A stretch of DNA of 64,000 nucleotides from Margaritifera margaritifera (GCA_029931535.1 JAQPZY010001129.1:248001-312000); one strand, 5' to 3'. Positions 36,290 through 47,340 are shown, counted from the stretch's first letter. A program made the numbers and translations. Notes: generated by a model from the sequence alone, not told the origin.

Positions 36290-36766
36290 TTACAAGTGAT
36301 TGGACTTTGGCAAACACGTATGTAATTCTTCCATGGAACAGGATTCTAAGAGTTGATTCGAGTGAATAGTAAGTAGAAACTTACCTTTGCGTCTACCTCT
36401 GTTCTCAAATTGATGAAGGAATGTTTCGTAGAGTCGCATATCTCTTAGGTACCGGCTATTCATAGGTGAGCGTAACTTTCTCGGACCAGGCAAAAGTTTC
36501 CGCAATTCATGTTTTGGGACACATAAGTGCAGTTTGGTCCAGTGCAGAAAAGTAAACGATGGCTTGATGAATAGAAATACTATATCAGGAATAAAATGAG
36601 CCATAGTATGGCTAAGTGCCTTCATGAACGAGAATAGCAGCCAGAGATCGAGGGGCTGGTGTGGAACGGAGTGTTTTGAAGTTACTAATCTTGTCTCTTT
36701 ATAGTATGATAGATAGGGTCCAGTGTTATAACGGGTCATCACAATAATCTGAGGAACTTGTGTCAC
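36290..36766 (-). other. 158-codon open frame of unknown nature, overlapping inverted arm B
   Basis: An open frame from 36766 to a stop at about 36290 on the minus strand. Its first third (to about 36600) is the inverted copy of arm A, so that part is repeat DNA. The rest contains a basic stretch (R-K-L-L-P-G-P-R-K-L-R) and ends near an AAAG|GTAAGT sequence that looks like a splice donor (complement of about 36381-36392). No family was recognised. It may be an exon captured in a repeat or a chance frame. Confidence 0.35.
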
Positions 36767-36839
36767 TCGGTGCGAATTTTGTTTCCTTCAGGCTATTGCT
36801 TTTTTTCAACATTAAGTTTGCGACAGCCACCTGTGGATG
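36600..36839 (-). repeat. Inverted-repeat arm B
   Basis: Complement of arm A at 34422-34648; homology starts exactly at CATCCACAGGTGGCTG (complement of 36824-36839). Confidence 0.8.
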
Positions 36840-36849
36840 CATTTCTATG

Positions 36850-37104
36850 GCATGCATAATATTCGTGTCGAAACAGGTAAGGAAGGTGGAGCTATGGCCA
36901 AGTCGTGAACTTGTTCGATATTATTCTCTGACTGACTTTAAGTCCAAGTATCCTTCAGGAGACCACATTTTCCACATACTAAAAACGGAACAGAGTTTTT
37001 TGACAGAGCTATATTTAGAACACTTCGGTATAAGGCAATGGTCAGTGATCCGGATGTTGGACAAGCAATCGGCTACTTATATGAAACAATATAGTGTCGT
37101 CTAG
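36850..37104 (+). pseudogene. DDE (DDE_Tnp_4/ISL2EU-like) transposase fragment
   Basis: Reads V-E-L-W-P-S-R-E-L-V-R-Y-Y-S followed by D-F-K-S-K-Y-P-S, a combination typical of the region just before the first catalytic Asp in DDE_4-type transposases. After a frameshift a N-G-T-E-F-F block resembles the first Asp segment, with Asp replaced by Asn. Only about 80 residues of an expected several hundred are present. The relationship to arm B, which runs in the opposite direction just upstream, is unknown. Confidence 0.5.
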
Positions 37105-37405
37105 TATGTACATAATTTCTTTATAAAGGATAAGTTATTTGAATAGTACTTTAGTTGATAAAGTCAGAAAAGGCACTAAGCACAGTCGTCATGGATTTGC
37201 AAGAATGATATCGTGTTGATGGGAACAGTGTATTTTTCATTCCTTTCGCCAGGCAGATTTCTCAGTCCAAACGATCTCAAAAAAGTTTTGTTGTCTGCCA
37301 CTGTGTATTATTTTCTGACATAGCTGGTCACAACCAAAATTGTCCGGAAATAATCAAAAGTGGCGAAGAGCAACCTTTTACTTTTAACACAGAAATAGTA
37401 CGTTT

Positions 37406-37407
<2 letters not shown>
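37105..37407. other. No gene recognised
   Basis: AT-rich linker. Confidence 0.4.

Positions 37408-37465
<58 letters not shown>
37408..37465 (+). repeat. (CT)n microsatellite
   Basis: About 29 CT units. The Arg-Glu repeat frame on the minus strand is an artefact. Confidence 0.98.
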
Positions 37466-37468
<3 letters not shown>

Positions 37469-37472
37469 CATC

Positions 37473-37720
37473 TTGTCCCGGGTGGCCAATTGGTCTAAGG
37501 CGCTTGCCTTTACAGATCACTCACATCTCACTTTTGTCCGCGTGGGTTCGAGTCTTGGCTCGACCAATGTGGATATGTGAGAAAGCTTGCCGGTAGCTTC
37601 CAGTGGGTCGGTGGTTATTCCCGGCCTCTTCCTCCACCAGATATACTGGTGTTACGATCTCAACCTTCGTTATTTTTGTGAAAATCTCGATGCCAACAAG
37701 TACCCTCTGGACAAAGTTCC
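37473..37720 (+). mobile_element. tRNA-derived SINE (second type)
   Basis: The tRNA-like head has an A-box-like GGTGGCCAATTGGTCTAAGG at 37481-37500 and a B box GTGGGTTCGAGTC at 37542-37554. The body contains AAGCTTGCCGGTAGCTTCCA, GTGGGTCGGTGG and CTTCCTCCACCAGATA, wording seen in a widespread molluscan SINE. It is in + orientation next to a (CT)n run. Confidence 0.75.
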
Positions 37721-38320
37721 AAATAATCGTGAGCTATTCCCGATACATTTGCTGGCGTGAATAATTGAAATATTGGCATTTTTAAGAAACATTTTGTTTT
37801 CATAGATGCAGCATGTTGAGGCACATATTTATGAAATCAGCAGTATAATTGGGATTATTTCTATAAGGTTATGGTTGAGGATAGAACTGAATGTTTGTAA
37901 TTTCTGCATGCATGTTTCCTCTGTCAGAATCTGTCCTTTCTCAGGACACTGTAAGTATGCAAATAGTACTACATATATGCTTACAAGGTGCAGTGTGACC
38001 CATGCCTGCTGGTCATTCACACTGCGTTCCATGACTATCACGTACGACATGTACACTGTCAGAAAGACTTTTTTTCCTCATTTCTCCTCTTACACAGACT
38101 TCTAATAAAATTCGTTGTCATTTCCCTTTGCCAGGAACATATATGGTAGACAAACGGTCCTTGTATAAATTGGCATTATATCCTACCCTTTTAATTCCAA
38201 AGGGCTCAAGATAGCACTTCACACTAGACACGGTCAAAGTAATTAACTTTGTATCAATGTTTATATCATGATAGTGTGAGGCATCAACCATGTATCATTT
38301 AATTGAAATATCGAATAAAA
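37721..38320. other. No gene recognised
   Basis: AT-rich; a 99-codon frame (37806-38105) shows no motif. Confidence 0.4.
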
Positions 38321-38324
38321 TATA

Positions 38325-38704
38325 TTGAAGTTTCCTCCAGACAAATAAAAACCGGAGTTTCCCATGGGTCAATTTTAGGGTCTTTTCTTTTATATAGCGA
38401 ATTAACTCAAATGTCTAACCAGACCTTTTGCAGATGACTGTTCTTTATCCTCCAATTCAGGTAATATTGACACAATTGAAAGAAATATAAATGCTAATTT
38501 GAAACATTTTCATGACTGGTCCAAACTGTGGTTAGTTACTTCCAATCGTGATAAAACTGGTATTGTGTTTTTTACAAACCGACTCTTTGAGACTTGTCCG
38601 AATATAGTGTTTGAAAGTAAGCAACTTAACAACTTAACAACTTAACTTCTGTAACGAACATACCTTGGTGTTACCCTTAGGCAATGACCGAACATGTGCT
38701 TGCT

Positions 38705-38708
<4 letters not shown>
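38325..38708 (+). pseudogene. LINE C reverse transcriptase, 3' half
   Basis: Non-LTR retrotransposon RT fragment. It starts with a G-V-S-H-G-S-I-L-G-S block (RT motif 4), followed after a frameshift by F-A-D-D at 38427-38438, here with the catalytic pair intact. A long frame then passes through N-I-D-T-I-E-R-N-I-N-A-N-L and W-S-K-L-W-L to a H-T-Y-L-G-V-T-L block (about 38660-38690). It ends at a (TA)n tract. The upstream RT and endonuclease are not present. Confidence 0.8.

Positions 38709-38798
<90 letters not shown>
38709..38798 (+). repeat. (TA)n microsatellite 6
   Basis: AT run of about 90 bases inside LINE C. Confidence 0.98.
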
Positions 38799-38801
<3 letters not shown>

Positions 38802-38839
38802 CCTTATAATCAGATGTACAAATCGTAAGTCTCTATTTA

Positions 38840-39306
38840 TATAAAGAAAAGGATGAGTCCCGTTGTTGTCAGAGCATTTATATAAAGAAAAGGATGGGTC
38901 ACGTTGTTGTCAGAGCATTTATAACAAGAATAGGATGGGTCCCGTTGTTGTCAGAGCATTTATAACAAGAATAGGATGAGTCCCGTTGTTGTCAGAGCAT
39001 TTATAACAAAATAGGATGGGTCCCGTTGTTGTCAGAGCATTTATATAAAGAATAGGATGGGTCCCGTTGTTGTCAGAGCATTTATAGCAAGAATAGGATG
39101 AGTCCCGTTGTTGTCAGAGCATTTATAACAAGAATAGGATGGATCCCGTTGTTGTCAGAGCATTTATATAAAAAAAAAGGATGAGTCCCGTTGTTTTCAG
39201 AGCATTTATAACAAGAATAGGATGAATCCCGTTGTTGTCAGAGCATTTATAACAAGAATAGGATGAGTCCCGTTGTTGTCAGAGCATTTATAACAAGAAT
39301 AGGATG
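38840..39306 (+). repeat. 41-bp minisatellite, about 11 copies
   Basis: The unit has AGGATGGGTCCCGTTGTTGT and CAGAGCATTTATA. Two spacer versions (ATATAAAGAAAAGG and ATAACAAGAATAGG) alternate irregularly. The array separates the RT and C-terminal parts of LINE C. Confidence 0.95.
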
Positions 39307-39319
39307 GGGCCCCTTTTTG

Positions 39320-40110
39320 CAGCGGGGCAAGCAGCATGCCTTTATTACATTTTTAAGATAGTTCATGATTGTGCACCGGAGTATTTCACCAAGCTATTGA
39401 TTTAAAAAGTTGGCCAAAATTTCCCGCATAACTTAAGAAATAACCCAGACTTTACTCAACGGTAATGTAGATTTCAAAATAACAGCTCCTTTTTCCATTA
39501 GAATTGCTTTGCAATAATTTATCAGATGATATAAAAGCTATGGATGATTTAGCAACCTTTAAAACGGCGGTTCCCACCCTCAGGTCGCGACCCAAATCAG
39601 GGTGGCGGGGGTCCTCAGTAGGGTCGCGAAGGATATTCAGAACAATGTTTTTTGGGTGCTTTTTTAGTAGTGAAAAGTGCCCTGAGGGTCGGGAGGTCAT
39701 GTTGGTGGCCAATTTAGGGTCGCGGCAAAAAAAAGGTTGGAACCACTGCTTTAAAAGGAACAATAAAGCCAAACCTACCTCCAAAACATTGTTCTAATTG
39801 GTAAAAAGAAAATATATTCTTCTATTCATGCAAGGCTGCGAATTAAATGTAATTGAAGTGCAATTTGTTTACCATCCATGTTTCGTCAACACCTGAGTGT
39901 CATTGTGGGGTAATCGTGTCTACTTATCATTATTTCTTCATATGTCAAACACTGTGATACTCAACTCTAGGAAATATTTACAACCTTCTAACAAATTTAA
40001 ATTCTCTTTTGTACGGCAATGGAAACATACCATTTGATAAAAAGTGTAACTTATTCGGGATAGTTCAGACATTTTATAAAGGATTACAAAGAAATCAACT
40101 GACAACAAAG
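39320..40110 (+). pseudogene. LINE C C-terminal region
   Basis: After the minisatellite the LINE resumes with K-I-V-H-D-C-A-P-E-Y-F (about 39355-39385), L-C-N-N-L-S-D-D-I-K and D-L-A-T-F-K (39500-39560). The frame continues on the far side of the hAT MITE. It then has I-H-A-R-L-R-I-K-C (about 39820-39850) and a C-x-C-G plus H-Y-x-F-x-x-C block (about 39900-39950), a zinc-knuckle-like ending used by several LINE lineages. Frameshifts and stops are present. The order matches the end of one LINE ORF, so 38325-40110 is a single element with later insertions. Confidence 0.7.
39565..39748. mobile_element. Non-autonomous hAT element (MITE) in LINE C
   Basis: 184 bp flanked by an exact 8-bp duplication CTTTAAAA (39557-39564 and 39749-39756), the length used by hAT elements. 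Terminal inverted repeats are CGGCGGTTCCCACC on the left and the complement of GGTTGGAACCACTG on the right, each followed by a GGTCGCG-type block. The 97-codon frame 39504-39797 is a chimera: LINE C on both sides, MITE in the middle. Confidence 0.9.
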
Positions 40111-40417
40111 GGCTAGAACAGCACCCATAACCAACCAATATATCTCAGCTATAATGTATATTTCAAATTATTTCAGACCCCATCTCTGTCTGTCTGTCTG
40201 TCTTATTTTATGATTTACCGTTATGTTTTCTGTTTGCATTTCATATTTCGTATTTATGAGGGGAACGTCGATACTAACTTGGAAGAACTTGTGATTAGAA
40301 CCTTTTGTTTGTTTGTTTGTTTGTTTTTTGTTTGTTTTTTGGGGGGTTTTTTTTGTTTTTTTGTTTGTCTTGCTTTGGTTTTTCTTCTCAATAGAGTATA
40401 TTTAAACTAAAGGGAAG
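40111..40417. other. No gene recognised; TTTG-rich tract
   Basis: Contains TGTC repeats at 40184-40202 and a TTTG/T-rich run at about 40305-40380. Confidence 0.5.
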
Positions 40418-40860
40418 GTTGAAGGTAGATGGAATACACAGTTGATCTAGATCAAAATCATAGACTTTATGTATGGCGCAGGGTCTTTGTCTATCGAATG
40501 GAACAAATGTCAGTTTGATTTTAGGGGTTTGTATCACATGGAACGGTGTTAGAACAACACAAGTGATAGAACGTAATATAAAGCCTGATAAATATATAGA
40601 CGTCCTCAATAATGAACTAGTTGCCTTTGTTACGAGACTATTCCAGATAGTAACTTCATATTCCATGACGATAATACCCCAGTGGTTCAGACACGTTTGG
40701 TACAAGATTAAACTAGAAAGAATATAATTCAATGTTTGGCTTATGGTAAGTAGCCTGATGCTATTATAATCGAAAATGTTTGGATTTTATTGAACACAAT
40801 ATCAACAATGCAAACTACAACGAAAGTGAAACCAATGACATGTGGAGAAACAAACCTGTA
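40418..40860 (+). pseudogene. Tc1/mariner transposase fragment
   Basis: Remnant of a DD34E-type Tc1 transposase. In order: Y-V-W-R-R (about 40465), then a frame with G-V-C-I-T-W-N-G-V and D-K-Y-I-D-V-L-N (40510-40610). A frameshift leads to F-I-F-H-D-D-N-T-P-V containing the second catalytic Asp (about 40650-40690), and an I-I-E-N-V-W block with the catalytic Glu (about 40757-40780). Only the second half of the protein is traceable and it holds stops and frameshifts. No terminal repeats were found. Confidence 0.8.
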
Positions 40861-42388
40861 AAATTATATCCTGAATCTGTACAGATCGAGTCCAAATAGT
40901 TTATTAAAAATAATCCTTATCAAAGGATACATAATAAATATTGGGTTGAGTTTAAACTATTTTAAGAGTTTACGTTCTGCACATAGTCTGACCTGCCAGA
41001 AGGATCTGATTTCACCCGTATTTGTTTACAATGCTTCACACACATCCGTTTATGGCTTACCCTAATAGCAACGTAATTATTTACAATATTTTAGACAGTC
41101 AATGACGCATGGAAACTCAAAAGTCCACATGCCATTTCGTTTGATACTAAATGCCATTCTTATCGATTTTACCTTGCATATTAAACATAACTTACATAAT
41201 GTTAAACCAATCCTATCTTGTGAGTTCCTACATTTGGTAATAAGAGAAATTATATTAATGCATGGTGATAGCATGTGTTTCTGGTTTGTTTAATTGCTTT
41301 GTTTGTCGCTTTCCGATTATGATAATCAAACATATAGAAGCTGAAATAATAGATAGTTGAATTCGAATGACGACAAGGAAGTTGGGAAAATATGGTGGGT
41401 CCTTCGCACAATCTCGTATTGTAGCGTTGTCTCTACAACGAAAATAGACCCCACAGCGACGCGTCAAAATGACACGATCGAATGAATCAGTAGCTTCTGT
41501 TCAAAGTGTGATTAGTGTCAAATGCGTGGCAATTTAAAAATGACAATTTCCCAATAATTCAAAAACGTACAAAAGAAACAACGGTAAGACAATTTAACGA
41601 AATGTCAGATTCATGAAGATTTATAAAAAAAAAAAAAAAAAAAATTACAACAACATCTGTTTCAGAGAGCAGTCTGATGCTTGTACTTCTTTGATTGATT
41701 TTTTGCCACTTTTACCTACTTTGTCCCGTTTGATTATGACCAATGGAAAAGTAAATTGCAATATTCACAAGTAGAAAGAACAGTATAATATTCAATACCT
41801 GTTGACCTGAAAAAAACATAGGGTATGTGCTGCTTATATTTACGTCTCCGTTTATAGCTTTGTAAGATTTTAGTGATTATTTGTTTGATCATGGGGAGTC
41901 GGTATTGGGAAGATATTTCTCAAACCGAGTAATTAGCCAATTACTAGGAGCTGGTGTAATAATGTACAATATTCACGAGACTTTATATTAGTATGGATTA
42001 ATTTTGTAAAATGGACCCTCCCTAATTTCTTAGCATAATGAATTCTTTGGATATTATCAAGTATAAGTGTTTAGTCATTGTTTGTAGCACGTGGCATTGA
42101 ATACCGATCTCCAGCTTGGAAAAGCACACTGATAAATCATTCGAATGTGAAGCAAGAAAAACAATGCAAGTGTGAAATTAGAGTCTAGTGAATGTGTGGT
42201 CGTTTGTTAATTGGAGGACAATTTTTTGTGGTATTAAAACGTCTAAGAACCCATCAGTTGACAACGACTGCTGTCTTGAGGTCCTTGGAAATAGTTCTCT
42301 CCATCGACCTCGAGCCAGATTCACGGAGGTGTTCGACATTACTTATTTTGCTCGGTAGTGAGGAGCTGTTAGATAGATCCCTTCCGTC

Positions 42389-42391
<3 letters not shown>
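40861..42391. other. No gene recognised
   Basis: AT-rich unique DNA; A-run at about 41623-41643. Open frames here (for example 42192-42392) show no family motif. Confidence 0.45.
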
Positions 42392-42453
<62 letters not shown>

Positions 42454-42492
42454 ATATATACATATATATATACATATATATATGTGTGTGTG

Positions 42493-42552
<60 letters not shown>
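42392..42552 (+). repeat. (TA)n-(TATG)n compound microsatellite 7
   Basis: AT run of about 58 bases, a mixed CATA/TGTG bridge, then about a dozen TATG units. Confidence 0.98.
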
Positions 42553-42553
<1 letters not shown>

Positions 42554-43295
42554 GGGTGAAAATTTATGTCGATGTATTATTGCAGTGGTTAGTTTGGCAG
42601 ATAACAATTAATCAGATTTATAAGGAATGTACCGTATTAAATCGCTAGACTGCGATGGTTTTAATGTCCCTGTTTGGGGCGCGATTGATTCTTAATTAAA
42701 CGTTCGTTGTTTAACGGTCGAACAGATATATGAGGGTAAAGTTAATTTGGGGTCTAGGTATCGAAAATGTCAAAGTTGAGAGGATGCAAAGACTATTTGT
42801 GAAACCAGTGGTAGTAGTGTCATCTTTTGAAATTTTCCAGAATCGGTTATTTAAATAGCGCGCGAAATCTAGAGGGTTATGCTAACCACGATGGGTGTGT
42901 ATTTTTAAAAGGCGGTACATATGTTTAAACCTGATTGGCTACGCTAAATAAGATGTGTGTTTCCCAGACGAAATTTCATGTGTTAAATATTCCACATCGC
43001 AAAATTTAGTCAGTCCAAGTTTTCCTGCTAAAGGCCGGAAAGATCTTCACTCCGAGCAGAAAAAAGTGAAATTCTCTGGTATAAACAATTGTTCAAGGGA
43101 CAGGTGTCTGGAAGTTGAGGGACACGATTATGACGGTAGAAGCGAGCGAGTCTCGAAAGCATAAGGGGAAAATAGCTCTACCTACCTACCAACCTACCTA
43201 ACTACCCACCCATCCATAGATACACGTATGCGTATCCACTTAGAGAGTAGAGCGAAGAGGCATCCCATAATAAGTTGATGACCGAAAGAGGCTGG

Positions 43296-43299
<4 letters not shown>
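42553..43299. other. No gene recognised
   Basis: Unique sequence with a short CTAC run near 43179-43205. Confidence 0.4.

Positions 43300-43361
<62 letters not shown>
43300..43361 (+). repeat. (GA)n microsatellite
   Basis: About 30 GA units with one T interruption. Confidence 0.98.
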
Positions 43362-43363
<2 letters not shown>

Positions 43364-43801
43364 CAAAATGGGAGAACGTCAACCCTGACCTGTCAGCAAC
43401 GTTGAATTGGGGGTGACTAGCAATAACAAGGTTATGTAGGCATGCTGGGCAGTTGATTCGATTGTTCACTCGATTCCATGATGAACTGAGTCTTATCGAT
43501 ATAAACAGATCGGCTAATTACATTTTTTTTCGAAATTCGGTAATTGGTTTATAAAAGAAGTGTATCTTTCATATGTTATGTACTATTTCAATTTGTTTTA
43601 TGTAATTGATTAAATTGTTATATTTCACATATGGGGGCTCGTGTTATTCTATTATATATCTCTGCTCAGATCTCTATTTATCACATCTATAAATTTCATA
43701 TTTATTTTATTATTTATTCGATCCGGGCAATAACACCAAGGTCGATCATCCTCTAGAAAACGATAACCAAGCAAATCGTACACCTGTTACAAGAGGTGCG
43801 T

Positions 43802-43805
<4 letters not shown>
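43362..43805. other. No gene recognised
   Basis: AT-rich linker between microsatellites. Confidence 0.4.

Positions 43806-43881
<76 letters not shown>
43806..43881 (+). repeat. (TA)n microsatellite 8
   Basis: AT run of about 75 bases. Confidence 0.98.
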
Positions 43882-43884
<3 letters not shown>

Positions 43885-44300
43885 CTTAGAAACTTTGATT
43901 GTCAAACCCATGACAATTGAAAGGTAGGCAAGCTTGAATGTATTAATACTCTGTGCTCAGCACATAATTTAGAATTTCAATGTATGGCAATAAAAAACTA
44001 TGCGATCATGATTATCTAAAAAATAGGCATTTATGATGATTATAGCTGACAGTAAATCAGTTAAGAAAAATTTCAGATTCGTGTCGAAAAAGCATATGAT
44101 TTTTTCCCCATAAATCATTTTTATAGGTAGTTCTCTCCAATTAGGTTTAACTGAAATTTAATAGCATTATACAAAGAGATTCGATGTAAATTTGATTATC
44201 TACTGAATTACATTTCCATTGAATAAAGCCAGGGAAGTGAAAGTAGTGGGATTCGGTCCGTATCATTAAGCATCAATATAATGACGTATTGCATGATTAG
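43882..44300. other. No gene recognised
   Basis: AT-rich unique DNA. Confidence 0.4.
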
Positions 44301-44560
44301 TTTGGTTTGGTGTTCTACGGCAGAGCAACACAAGTAATTTATTTAGTGCCGAGGATATCGGAGCAGAGTGGGTTGCCCAAGAATACACTACTATAGCCAA
44401 TCAGAGCTGATCTGATCATTGTATTTGAACCCGTAACTTTAAAGTCGCGAATCAGGCACTCTAATCACTGCGTCACCATGGATACTGCCTCCTTCAGTCG
44501 CCTCTTACGACATGCATTATGCCGATTTGGGCCTATTTTACACATCATGAAGCCGGAGGG
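44301..44560 (-). mobile_element. Composite tRNA-derived SINE
   Basis: Read on the minus strand. A 5' unit has ATAGGCCCAAAT and TGTCGTAAGAGGCGACT, then a tRNA-like head with A-box-like GTGACGCAGTGATT (complement of 44464-44477) and B-box-like ACGGGTTCAAAT (complement of 44421-44433). A body follows with a GGCACTAAATAA block, and the tail has GTGTTGCTCTGCCGTAGAAC and ACCAAACC. The sequence order is the same as at 55.4 kb. Confidence 0.8.
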
Positions 44561-44749
44561 GGTGGGTTGGGGGTGCTGGTGGGGTGGGTCAAGAAATAGA
44601 GGAGGTTATATATGTTATCATTTCAAATGAAATTTATTAAATTAGTTTAATAATTAAAACCTATTCCTAGCACTGGAGAGCCATTGATTCAAATTAATCG
44701 AGGAGTTTAATGAATTTATTTTGAAATGAACACAGATATAAGATTGTGC

Positions 44750-44750
<1 letters not shown>
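44561..44750. other. G-rich then AT-rich linker
   Basis: A GGGGTGGGT-rich stretch borders the SINE, perhaps its 5' boundary, followed by AT-rich DNA. Confidence 0.4.

Positions 44751-44818
<68 letters not shown>
44751..44818 (+). repeat. (TA)n microsatellite 9
   Basis: AT run of about 68 bases. Confidence 0.98.
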
Positions 44819-44823
<5 letters not shown>

Positions 44824-45190
44824 CACTATATACCGATATGTCTTAATGAACTGCAAAATATTGTACTGAAATGGCTTTAAAGTACATTCTGGTCACAATT
44901 AAATCCAGTCATTCCAGAAGGCAGTTATGCGATTTCCGTCATATCGGCTGACAACATCACGACCACGCCAAAATTTCCATATCTGATTTTTATAAGAGCA
45001 TCACCTCTTAGCGGGCAGTTAAATAAAAATTGCCTCGCCAGAGCCTGATAATCTAAAATGTATACGTGTATGCATAAGAATAGAAAAAGGAAAAAGCATA
45101 TAGAACGACTTAAATTGCGTTAAGATACAAACAAACGACAACAACCTAGCGCGTTACATCAGCCAAAACCTGAACATTTTTTATTTTCTT
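44819..45190. other. No gene recognised
   Basis: Unique sequence up to the minisatellite. Confidence 0.4.
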
Positions 45191-45194
45191 CCTT

Positions 45195-46105
45195 CTCAAA
45201 TGCTCAAAGAGATACAGTATTTTCCACACTCGAATGCTTAAAGCGATACATTATTTTCCTTGTCAAATGCTTAAAGCGATACAGTATTTTCCTTGTCAAA
45301 TGCTTAAAGCGATACAGTATTTTCCACACTCGAATGCTTAAAGCGATACAATATTTTCCTTGTCAAATGCTTAAAGCGATACAGTATTTTCCATTGTCAA
45401 ATGCTTAAAGCGATACAGTATTTTCCTTGTCAAATGCTTAAAGAGATACAGTATTTTCCTTGTCAAATACTTAAAGTGATACAGTATTTTCCTTGTCAAA
45501 TGCTTAAAGCGATACAGTATTTTCCTTGTCAAATGCTTAAAGCGATACAGTATTTTCCACACTCAAATGCTTAAAGCGATACTGTATTTTCGTTGTCAAA
45601 TGCTTAAAGCGATACAGTATTTTCCACACTCGAATGCTTAAAACGATACAGTATTTTCTTTGTCAAATGCTTAAAGCGATACAGTATTTTCCTTGTCAAA
45701 TGCTTAAAGCGATACAGTATTTTCCATTGTCAAATTCTTAAAGTGATACAGTATTTTCCTTGTCAAATGCTTAAAGCGATACAGTATTTTTCTTGTCAAA
45801 TGCTTAAAGCGATACAGTATTTTCCACACTCAAATGCTTAAAGCGATACTGTATTTTCCTTGTCAAATGCTTAAAGCGATACAGTATTTTCCACACTCGA
45901 ATGCTTAAAGCGATACAATATTTTCCTTGTCAAATGCTTAAAGTGATACAGTATTTTCCTTGCCAAATGTTTAAAGCGATACAGTATTTTCCATTGTCAA
46001 ATGCTTAAAGTGATACAGTATTTTCCACACTCGAATGCTTAAAGCGATACAATATTTTCCTTTTCAAATGCTTAAAGCGATACAGTATTTTCGACACTTT
46101 CAGTA
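45195..46105 (+). repeat. 33-34-bp minisatellite with higher-order structure, about 27 copies
   Basis: The core AATGCTTAAAGCGATACAGT plus ATTTTCC is followed by one of a few spacers: TTGTCA, ATTGTCA or CACACTCG/CACACTCA. A rare variant (GATACTG after CACACTCA) occurs only twice, about 267 bp apart, inside similar spacer orders, so blocks of about eight units were duplicated. The 63-codon frame on the minus strand is repeat-derived. Confidence 0.95.
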
Positions 46106-46198
46106 CTTCATAATAAGAACAAGGTTGATCTACCAAACAAAGCTGTCTTCTACAAGAAGTAGTAAATCCTGGGGTAAAACCTTTCTAGAATAAAATGG

Positions 46199-47321
46199 TG
46201 TCACATGAAGATTTGTTTTATATTGAAATGCCATTTTCATATTTCATAGCTCGTTATATTAAAATAATGCCTTGGTTGTTTGGGGGTTTTTTCTTCAGAA
46301 ACATGATAGCCTTTGAAGCTGTCACATTTGTGATCAGTTTCCATAATTGATCAAATTGTTCGTTATCAGAGAAGGAACATCCGTGATTTTACATGATTGC
46401 GTGCTGATATGTAATAGTTTTTAATGTAAACAGTGGTAGTGGTAGTTTAGGTTATGTCTTCGTCTGAACATAGAAAATTCAGTCATTCCTCCGTTCATCT
46501 GTCCATTAATGTATTCAGTCATTTGTCCGTACATTCATCCATTCATTTATTCATTCGTTCATAAATTAATTCATTCATTCATTCATCAGTTCGTTCATTC
46601 ATTCATGTATTAATTAATTCATTCATTCATCCATTTACTCATGCATATATAATCTAAATGTAGTCCCGGCAGGGTAAGAATATAGCTAAATCAAATGACA
46701 CCTGCCCAGATTGAACAAACCAGTTGCTTTATCACATGACATCTGCCCGGGTTGCTGATGCCAACAATAGTTACATTGCAGTCTGCCGTTCTCCTTCAAA
46801 GATAGAATAATTGGTTTTCTCTCGCCATCATTTATTGTTGGGGTTATTTATTTATTTATTTATTTATTTTATTTTATTTTTAGTGGTTGAGGTGGTAAAT
46901 GACCAATTTTCATCTTATTGCAGGTATGTAATTTTTCTTTATCTCCTTTTTCCATTATTTTCATAATTAATACATATTAGTGTTTTTATACATATTGTAT
47001 ATTCATTGTTGTTATCTTTAAATTTCATAGTACATTCCTGCTGCTGCTTACGTAATGCCTTTTATTGTAAATTTCTTTCTTCTTCATTCGCTTATATGTT
47101 TTATCACTGTATCAGATATATAAAATATTGGTAAAATATTCAATTTTACGACAGAATTGCAGTCTGCAGTTAGCCTTGCAAGAGAGAACAATTCGTTCTC
47201 ACTCGCCATAATTTGTTTCTTGAAAATGACCAATTTCTCCATCTTACATGTCTCATTAATAAATAAGTGTACATCACCTGTTTGTCTTCGATTGTTCCTG
47301 TCTTTTGAAAACCAGCTTACA
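46199..47321 (+). mobile_element. Gypsy element, 5' LTR
   Basis: About 1.12 kb starting TGTCAC and ending TTACA. It corresponds over its length to 50996-52472: shared blocks include a GCCTTTGAAG(C/T)TG segment, a TTATGTCTTC segment, an ATTCATTCATT tract, TTTAGTCCC, CACCTGCCC, AGAGAGAAC and CTCTCGCCAT-type blocks, in the same order. It is strongly diverged from its partner, so the insertion is old. Confidence 0.75.
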
Positions 47322-47322
47322 T

Positions 47323-47340
47323 TTGGAGCCCAATGTTAAG
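47323..47340 (+). promoter_or_regulatory. Possible decayed tRNA-Lys-type primer-binding site
   Basis: TGGAGCCCAATGTTAAG directly follows the 5' LTR end and resembles a primer-binding site complementary to a lysine tRNA 3' end. It is degenerate, and the RT coding sequence starts only a few bases later. Confidence 0.4.

Noticed and set aside
37308..37520. Arg-Glu repeat protein
   Set aside because: Minus-strand translation of the (CT)n microsatellite.
39504..39797. 97-codon hypothetical protein
   Set aside because: Chimera of LINE C and an inserted hAT MITE, demonstrated by the flanking 8-bp duplication.
45195..46105. CRISPR-like array of regular repeats
   Set aside because: Spacers are few recurring types and not unique sequences, units are only 33-34 bp in total, and the context is animal DNA; it is a minisatellite. 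The same applies to the 41-bp arrays at 23.3 and 38.8 kb.
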